The position numbers and the translations under genes were made by a program. Of a stretch of 64,000 bases of DNA, positions 59,889 through 64,000 are shown piece by piece. The stretch is from Acinetobacter sp. B51(2017) (lineage in GTDB: Bacteria > Pseudomonadota > Gammaproteobacteria > Pseudomonadales > Moraxellaceae). Below the pieces are notes generated by a model. The model saw only the letters and a list, made by a program, of their open reading frames with translations, was not told the DNA's origin and made no database searches. Where the stretch lies: positions 27,021-91,020 of the forward strand of contig NZ_PJRJ01000011.1 in the NCBI RefSeq assembly GCF_003711395.1, in the 5' to 3' direction. Numbering within the stretch: the stretch's first letter is position 1; each line of letters starts with the position of its first letter.

Positions 59889-60312
59889 GCACTTTTTTGC
59901 AACTGTGATTGCTGCTCTGTTTTTGAGTATGAGCAGTCCAAGTTTTGCACAAAGTCAAACTACTGCTCTCAGTAAAAGCTTAAGCGCAACTGTCAGTGTT
60001 ACTGGGCAAATGAGCACTGATAAGTTTAAGCACTTAATGCAACAAGGCTTTAAATCGGTGATCGTTAATCGTCCTGATCAAGAGCCAGGTAACTTAGTTA
60101 GCGTCAATCAATTGCGTAGCATTGCTGAACAAGCCAAAGTCAGTGTGATTTACCAACCTGTCGTCAGTGGTAAAATTTCTCAAACAGACGTAGCTGAATT
60201 TGCTAAATATTATAATGAGCTTCCAAAACCTATCCTGATGGTGTGTCGTAGTGGTACACGTTCGAAAGCTCTTTTCGATCAGGCCAAAGCGCAAGGCTTA
60301 TTACATGAATAA
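59881..60312 (+). CDS. DUF442/BLH-type protein, exported copy
   Basis: The 143-residue precursor has a signal peptide (FATVIAALFLSMSSPSFAQ) and then the same domain as its upstream neighbour: LMQQGFKSVIVNRPDQEP, YQPVVSGKISQTDVAEF and the loop VCRSGTRSKALF. Identity between the two is spread over the whole domain, so they look like an old tandem duplication that split into cytoplasmic and periplasmic versions. Confidence 0.85.
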   Translation: MTKHFFATVIAALFLSMSSPSFAQSQTTALSKSLSATVSVTGQMSTDKFKHLMQQGFKSVIVNRPDQEPGNLVSVNQLRSIAEQAKVSVIYQPVVSGKISQTDVAEFAKYYNELPKPILMVCRSGTRSKALFDQAKAQGLLHE

Positions 60313-60409
60313 ATTATGCTTAATTTTACTCTGCTGTCTGTCTTTAACTGCTTGTAGCTCGATGCAACTACGACCAACAGCCAGTGTGATGGTCGGCAGT
60401 AGTCTTTAA
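60305..60409 (+). CDS. 34-residue lipoprotein
   Basis: The product begins with a lipoprotein signal peptide (LCLILLCCLSLTAC, lipobox LTAC) and leaves a 17-residue mature tail beginning SSMQLRPTASV. Its ATG overlaps the stop region of the exported DUF442 gene, so it is probably translated by coupling. I do not recognise it; its size and charge resemble entericidin-like or small outer-membrane lipoproteins. The short length limits confidence, but the lipobox is well placed. Confidence 0.6.
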   Translation: MNKLCLILLCCLSLTACSSMQLRPTASVMVGSSL

Positions 60410-60511
60410 TCGTATAATCAACAGCAAATATGGCGCTATATGCGCCATATTTTATCTATGCTATCTTTAAGCATTATTACATTTCATATACATAATTATT
60501 TTGGGGCTTTT

Positions 60512-61711
60512 ATGAAATTGGTTCAGGGTACTTTAGCAATCGCATTATCTACATTATTGGTTGCTTGTGGGGGCGGTGGTAGCAGCGGTTACTATGACAA
60601 CAACAATACAGGTGGTAATACGGGCGGTGGCACAACTCAACCACCCGCTGTTGATTTAGTCGCAGCAAAAGCACAATTAGACGTTTTAAAGCGCGAAGGT
60701 CAGTATTTGTTTGGTAATTACGATCCAAATGATGCGACAACGACTAAAGGCTATATCGACCATGCTCTAGATACCTTTGCACAAGGCCCATTACAGCTTT
60801 CTCAAGATATTCGCAAAGTGGATGTCACACAGTATCCGAATAACTATCGTCCAAAATGTTTTAACGAAAGTACTTCTGATTACCGTGCATGCTACATTTT
60901 TGTGGGTGAAGAAATTAAAACTCTCGTTTCAGGTTATAACGATTGGGATTTTGATATTACAGCCAGTGACTTAAAAGGAATTAACTTACAGCACGACGAA
61001 GTCAGCCCAAATCTAGAAGATTATCAAGCACCAACGATGATTTTTGTATTTGAAAATGAGAATGCGGATAAGAACTTCCATGATGTTACCATTAGTGGTG
61101 CATTTGCTTACCCATTCCAACAATCTTGGGGTTTAGAGCAGACTAAACAAAAACGTTTTGTACTTATCAATCAAGAAACCAGTGATTACAAAATTACATT
61201 TACTTTATCTGAGATAGATTCAGAAACGGGTGAAGCGACTGAGCGCGAAGTCACTACAGGGGCTATTAGTATCCATAAAGATTTGACCTCTAAAGATAGC
61301 GAGTTATTTAAGATTCGTGCAGGTTCTGGTTTTAATGTTTTAGTGAACGACAACCCGAATGTTTCTTTTGCTGAACCTGTATCACTGCGTATTGAATCCA
61401 CCCCTGGTAACGCAGAAACTTCTGCGAGCCTACGCATTAAAGATTCAGGCGAGCAAGAGCTGAATTTACCGAGTGTGACTACAATCGATGGCACGCGCGT
61501 TGAAAATGAAACACCAAACCTGAATGCACAGCAATTTACAGGCAGCATTTTCTTAAGCGGTAACAATATTTTTACCTTTAAACAAAATCTGGTAAATAGC
61601 ACTTTAAACTTTAAGCACACCTTTAATGGTTTTACTTATGCAGGTCAATCAGTCAATGATGGCAAAAAAATCACCACGACTTTAACGCAGCCAAGTGGCT
61701 TAAGCTATTAA
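60512..61711 (+). CDS. Large exported lipoprotein, beta-rich, function unknown
   Basis: The 399-residue precursor from the ATG after GGGG has a lipobox LVAC and a Gly-rich linker (GGGGSSG-type, with Asn and Thr). A domain rich in Asp, Thr and Ser follows, with pieces such as YDPNDATTTKGYIDHALDTF, then a beta-rich C terminus. I do not recognise the family; the glycine linker suggests a surface- or periplasm-facing lipoprotein. Two cysteines after the linker (near residues 118 and 130) may form a disulfide. Confidence 0.75.
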   Translation: MKLVQGTLAIALSTLLVACGGGGSSGYYDNNNTGGNTGGGTTQPPAVDLVAAKAQLDVLKREGQYLFGNYDPNDATTTKGYIDHALDTFAQGPLQLSQDIRKVDVTQYPNNYRPKCFNESTSDYRACYIFVGEEIKTLVSGYNDWDFDITASDLKGINLQHDEVSPNLEDYQAPTMIFVFENENADKNFHDVTISGAFAYPFQQSWGLEQTKQKRFVLINQETSDYKITFTLSEIDSETGEATEREVTTGAISIHKDLTSKDSELFKIRAGSGFNVLVNDNPNVSFAEPVSLRIESTPGNAETSASLRIKDSGEQELNLPSVTTIDGTRVENETPNLNAQQFTGSIFLSGNNIFTFKQNLVNSTLNFKHTFNGFTYAGQSVNDGKKITTTLTQPSGLSY

Positions 61712-61728
61712 TGTAAGGATTTGCAATT

Positions 61729-61754
61729 AAACCCTCATTCGTGAGGGTTTTTTT
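61729..61754 (+). terminator. Terminator after the large lipoprotein gene
   Basis: ACCCTCA-TTCG-TGAGGGT followed by T7. Confidence 0.88.
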
Positions 61755-61795
61755 ATATAGTAAAAACATCATTAGACTTATAACGTATTACAACC

Positions 61796-63172
61796 ATGTA
61801 CGACATTATTATTATTGGTGCAGGTACAGCAGGCATTGCAGCGTATAAACAAGCGGTTCGGCATACTCAAAATTTACTCATCATCAATGCGGGACCTTGG
61901 GATACAACATGCGCACGCGTCGGCTGTATGCCTAGTAAAGTGCTGATTTCCTCAGCCAACCGTATGCATGATATCCAACATGCTGAAGCACTCGGATTAA
62001 GTGTAGAAAGTCAGATTAATACTTCTGCCATTATGCAACATGTGCGTCATCTACGCGACCGTTTTACTCAAGCCACTTTAGATGATGTAAATAAATGGCC
62101 TGAGCAACATAAAATTTCAGGAACAGCACACTTTATCAATGCCAATACTGTTGAAGTCAACGGTCAACAGTATAAAAGTAAAAGCTTTATTTTGGCGGTG
62201 GGTTCATCCCCAAACTATGAGCAAGAATGGAAAAATGAGTTAGGTGATCGTTTAATTACATCCGATGACATTTTCGAGTTAAAAGATTTACCACAATCAT
62301 TGGCAGTCATTGGCAGTGGCGTGATTGCAATAGAATTAGCACAAGCTATGCAACGCTTAGGTGTTAAAGTCAATATGTTTGCACGTAGCCGTAAAGTCGG
62401 CTCTTTAACAAGCCCACAACTGCAACAACAAGCACAAACGCTGTTAGCGCAGAGCTTAAATATTCACTTTGAAACACTTCCAGATAAAGTTAAAAGACTC
62501 GATCAGCAAGTCGAAATCACCTATCAACAAGACGAAAAAAACCAGACACTAAAAACTGATTATTTACTTGTAGCAACCGGCCGAACAAGCCGCTTAAATA
62601 CACTCGATTTAGACAAGATTGATCCTAATTTTAACGATGTTAAAACCTTGCCCGTTGATAAAAACACAAAACAACTAGCTGATTATCCTATTTTTATTGT
62701 CGGAGATGCGCATACCTCTACGCCTATTCAGCATGAAGCCGCACATGAAGGCAAAATGGTGGTGAACAATTGCTTAAATTACCCAAAGATAAACAGTGTT
62801 AAAACCTTAACGCCAATGGGAATCGTGTTTAGCGAACCCGAAATGGCAAGTGTAGGCCAGACTTATAAACAGTTGATAGACAATAAAACTGATTTTGTGA
62901 CCGGTTTTGTCAGCTACGAAAAGCAAGGTCGTGCGCAGGTATTGGCAAAAAACCAAGGCGCTGTAGAAATCTATATTGCTCAAGATAATCAGCAAATTTT
63001 AGGTGCAGAACTGTTTTGTCCATCTGCGGAACATTTAGCACATCTACTGGCATGGTTGATTGATGAAAAAGCGACGCCTGAAGATGTCCTAAATAAACCT
63101 TTTTATCATCCAACTCTAGAAGAAGGTTTAAGAACTGCGTTAAAACATGCTCGACGTCAGCTAAAAACTTAA
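61796..63172 (+). CDS. Flavoprotein pyridine nucleotide-disulfide oxidoreductase
   Basis: The 458-residue protein has an FAD Rossmann motif (YDIIIIGAGTAGIAAYKQA) and the redox-active dithiol in CARVGCMPSKVLI near residues 41-53. The NAD motif is SLAVIGSGVIAIELAQAM and the second FAD motif FIVGDAH. The C-terminal dimer interface has the proton-relay histidine in FYHPTLEEGLRTAL. It resembles dihydrolipoamide dehydrogenase but lies away from any 2-oxoacid dehydrogenase genes. The variant dithiol spacing (CARVGC rather than CLNVGC) makes a substrate-specific reductase such as a mercuric- or glutathione-like enzyme possible. Confidence 0.9.
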   Translation: MYDIIIIGAGTAGIAAYKQAVRHTQNLLIINAGPWDTTCARVGCMPSKVLISSANRMHDIQHAEALGLSVESQINTSAIMQHVRHLRDRFTQATLDDVNKWPEQHKISGTAHFINANTVEVNGQQYKSKSFILAVGSSPNYEQEWKNELGDRLITSDDIFELKDLPQSLAVIGSGVIAIELAQAMQRLGVKVNMFARSRKVGSLTSPQLQQQAQTLLAQSLNIHFETLPDKVKRLDQQVEITYQQDEKNQTLKTDYLLVATGRTSRLNTLDLDKIDPNFNDVKTLPVDKNTKQLADYPIFIVGDAHTSTPIQHEAAHEGKMVVNNCLNYPKINSVKTLTPMGIVFSEPEMASVGQTYKQLIDNKTDFVTGFVSYEKQGRAQVLAKNQGAVEIYIAQDNQQILGAELFCPSAEHLAHLLAWLIDEKATPEDVLNKPFYHPTLEEGLRTALKHARRQLKT

Positions 63173-63183
63173 CTATTGCAAAA

Positions 63184-63222
63184 AGCCAACAGCGTATTTC
63201 TTGACGCTGTTGGCTATGACTT
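63184..63222 (+). terminator. Terminator after the flavoprotein gene
   Basis: AGCCAACAGCGT/ACGCTGTTGGCT is a 12-bp stem with an 8-nt loop, followed by a weak ATGACTTTT tail. Confidence 0.75.
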
Positions 63223-63247
63223 TTAGCATCAGCTCATCTTTATTACT

Positions 63248-63790
63248 GTGACTATAATTTTGCAATTATTTTCTTTTAAAACCGTTGTATTGACTGGATT
63301 AATGAGCATATTGGCTGGCTGCAATAGCTTACACGGCTCTTTTGAACAGCGCTCGCAACAACTTTCTAACGGTATTCAAAAAGCCTATCAGGTTAAACCT
63401 GAAACCGCACAGCAGGTTGCACCACTAATCCTACAAAGTGCTGAACAATATGCAATTCCTGTGTTTACACTAGCTGCGCTCATTCAACAAGAATCAAGCT
63501 ATCGTAGCCAAGTAAGCTCCCCTGCTGGAGCCGTAGGTTTAACTCAAGTCATGCCACGCTATTGGCAAGCAAAATGTCCAGGTGATTTATACCAACCTTC
63601 AATTAATATTGCCTGTGGCAGTTCTATTTTGGCGCAATACCAACAGTCTAGTGGCAGCTTAAAAAAGGCCTTAGCCTATTATAATGTCGGTCCAAGTGGT
63701 TATGAAAATAGTTGGAAAATGAAACGCCAAGGCAAAAAATACGCCAAACAAGTTAAACAAAAACAAAAAATACTTAAAAAAGCACTATAA
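63248..63790 (+). CDS. Lipoprotein lytic transglycosylase
   Basis: The 180-residue precursor starts at GTG, has a lipobox LAGC, and carries an SLT domain with the catalytic glutamate in LIQQESSYRSQVSSPAGAVGLTQVMPRYW near residues 80-108, then AYYNVGPSGYEN. It cuts peptidoglycan glycan strands to anhydromuropeptides in the periplasm and is probably anchored to the outer membrane. The C terminus is very Lys/Gln-rich. Confidence 0.9.
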   Translation: MTIILQLFSFKTVVLTGLMSILAGCNSLHGSFEQRSQQLSNGIQKAYQVKPETAQQVAPLILQSAEQYAIPVFTLAALIQQESSYRSQVSSPAGAVGLTQVMPRYWQAKCPGDLYQPSINIACGSSILAQYQQSSGSLKKALAYYNVGPSGYENSWKMKRQGKKYAKQVKQKQKILKKAL

Positions 63791-63799
63791 CACTTAGTT

Positions 63800-63824
63800 A
63801 AAGCCCAAATTTTGGGCTTTTTTT
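63800..63824 (+). terminator. Terminator after the transglycosylase gene
   Basis: AAAGCCCAAA-T-TTTGGGCTTT followed by further T residues. Confidence 0.85.
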
Positions 63825-63849
63825 CATTTGCAAATATTAAGAGCGAAAA

Positions 63850-63882
63850 AAATCCCCCTGATGAATGATCAGGGGGATTTTT
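63850..63882 (-). terminator. Terminator of the rRNA operon
   Basis: AAATCCCCCTGAT-GAATG-ATCAGGGGGATTT lies just past the 3' end of 5S rRNA on the minus strand and is flanked by T-rich sequence, as expected for rrn termination. Confidence 0.88.
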
Positions 63883-63891
63883 AGAATAATG

Positions 63892-64000
63892 AGCTGGCGA
63901 TGACTTACTCTCACATGGGTAACCCCACACTACCATCAGCGCTAAGAGGTTTCACTTCTGAGTTCGGGAAGGGATCAGGTGGTTCACTCTTGCTATTGTC
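63892..64000 (-). rRNA. rrf: 5S ribosomal RNA, 3' portion
   Basis: On the minus strand, the right edge reads the body of 5S rRNA, including GAACCACCTGATCCC, CCCGAACTCAGAAGTGAAAC and GGTAGTGTGGGG, and ends with the 3' helix strand complementary to the 5' end. About 109 of ~115 nt are inside the window; the first few 5' bases, and the rest of the rRNA operon, lie beyond it. Confidence 0.97.

Overview
The window looks like a stretch of an Acinetobacter chromosome (Gammaproteobacteria, Moraxellaceae). This rests on the low-to-moderate GC, the gene order (thrS-infC; rapZ-npr-darP; panB-panC next to folK-pcnB; rlmN-pilF-rodZ-ispG-hisS-yfgM-bamB-der; ilvI-ilvH-ilvC; leuS-lptE-holA), the type IV pilus/competence genes, and a partial 5S rRNA at the right edge whose sequence reads like that of Acinetobacter. 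No phage, insertion sequence, CRISPR array or tRNA gene was seen.

Layout. 1-430: partial AT-rich membrane gene. 490-6600: the translation genes rplT, rpmI, infC and thrS, with an unrelated ~3 kb block (periplasmic TonB-C-like protein, YqaA, small membrane protein, GST, Hsp20) lying between infC and rpmI. 7.0-12.4 kb: darP/npr/rapZ, pantothenate synthesis, folate synthesis and poly(A) polymerase. 12.5-22.5 kb: ComEA-like protein, MazG and the long der-bamB-yfgM-hisS-ispG-rodZ-pilF-rlmN cluster, all on the minus strand. 22.6-26.1 kb: ndk, iscX, a PAP2 phosphatase, a GT4 glycosyltransferase and a secreted protein. 26.2-27.5 kb: an AT-rich PutAbiC-like gene just after the ilvC terminator. 27.5-30.9 kb: ilvI-ilvH-ilvC. 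31.6-36.4 kb: DUF4124 protein, leuS, lptE, holA. 36.4-41.2 kb: a MacA-MacB-outer-membrane-factor efflux operon. 41.3-48 kb: Sel1-repeat protein, fabI, a BI-1-like protein, orn, rsgA, rhodanese-grxC-secB. 48-49.3 kb: an AT-rich two-gene accessory pair. 49.4-58.5 kb: coaBC, radC, bestrophin-like protein, PHP phosphatase, yciB-yciI, mnmC, yajQ, thioesterase, trxC. 58.5-64 kb: hydrolase, a tandem DUF442/BLH pair with a tiny lipoprotein, a large lipoprotein, a flavoprotein disulfide reductase, a lytic transglycosylase and 5S rRNA.

Most of the window is housekeeping, so the most notable signals are regulatory or accessory. They are: (i) a hairpin in the thrS leader whose 7-nt loop copies the anticodon loop of tRNA-Thr(GGU) about 30 nt before the start; (ii) a ROSE-type RNA thermometer over the Shine-Dalgarno of the hsp20 gene; (iii) a three-way-junction leader ahead of rpmI-rplT; (iv) an ATT start for infC; (v) an AT-rich accessory pair joined at an A9 tract, where a -1 shift would fuse a soluble protein to a four-helix membrane protein; and (vi) three AT-rich accessory islets that each directly abut an intrinsic terminator of a housekeeping operon. 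All family assignments come from reading the translations; no searches were run.
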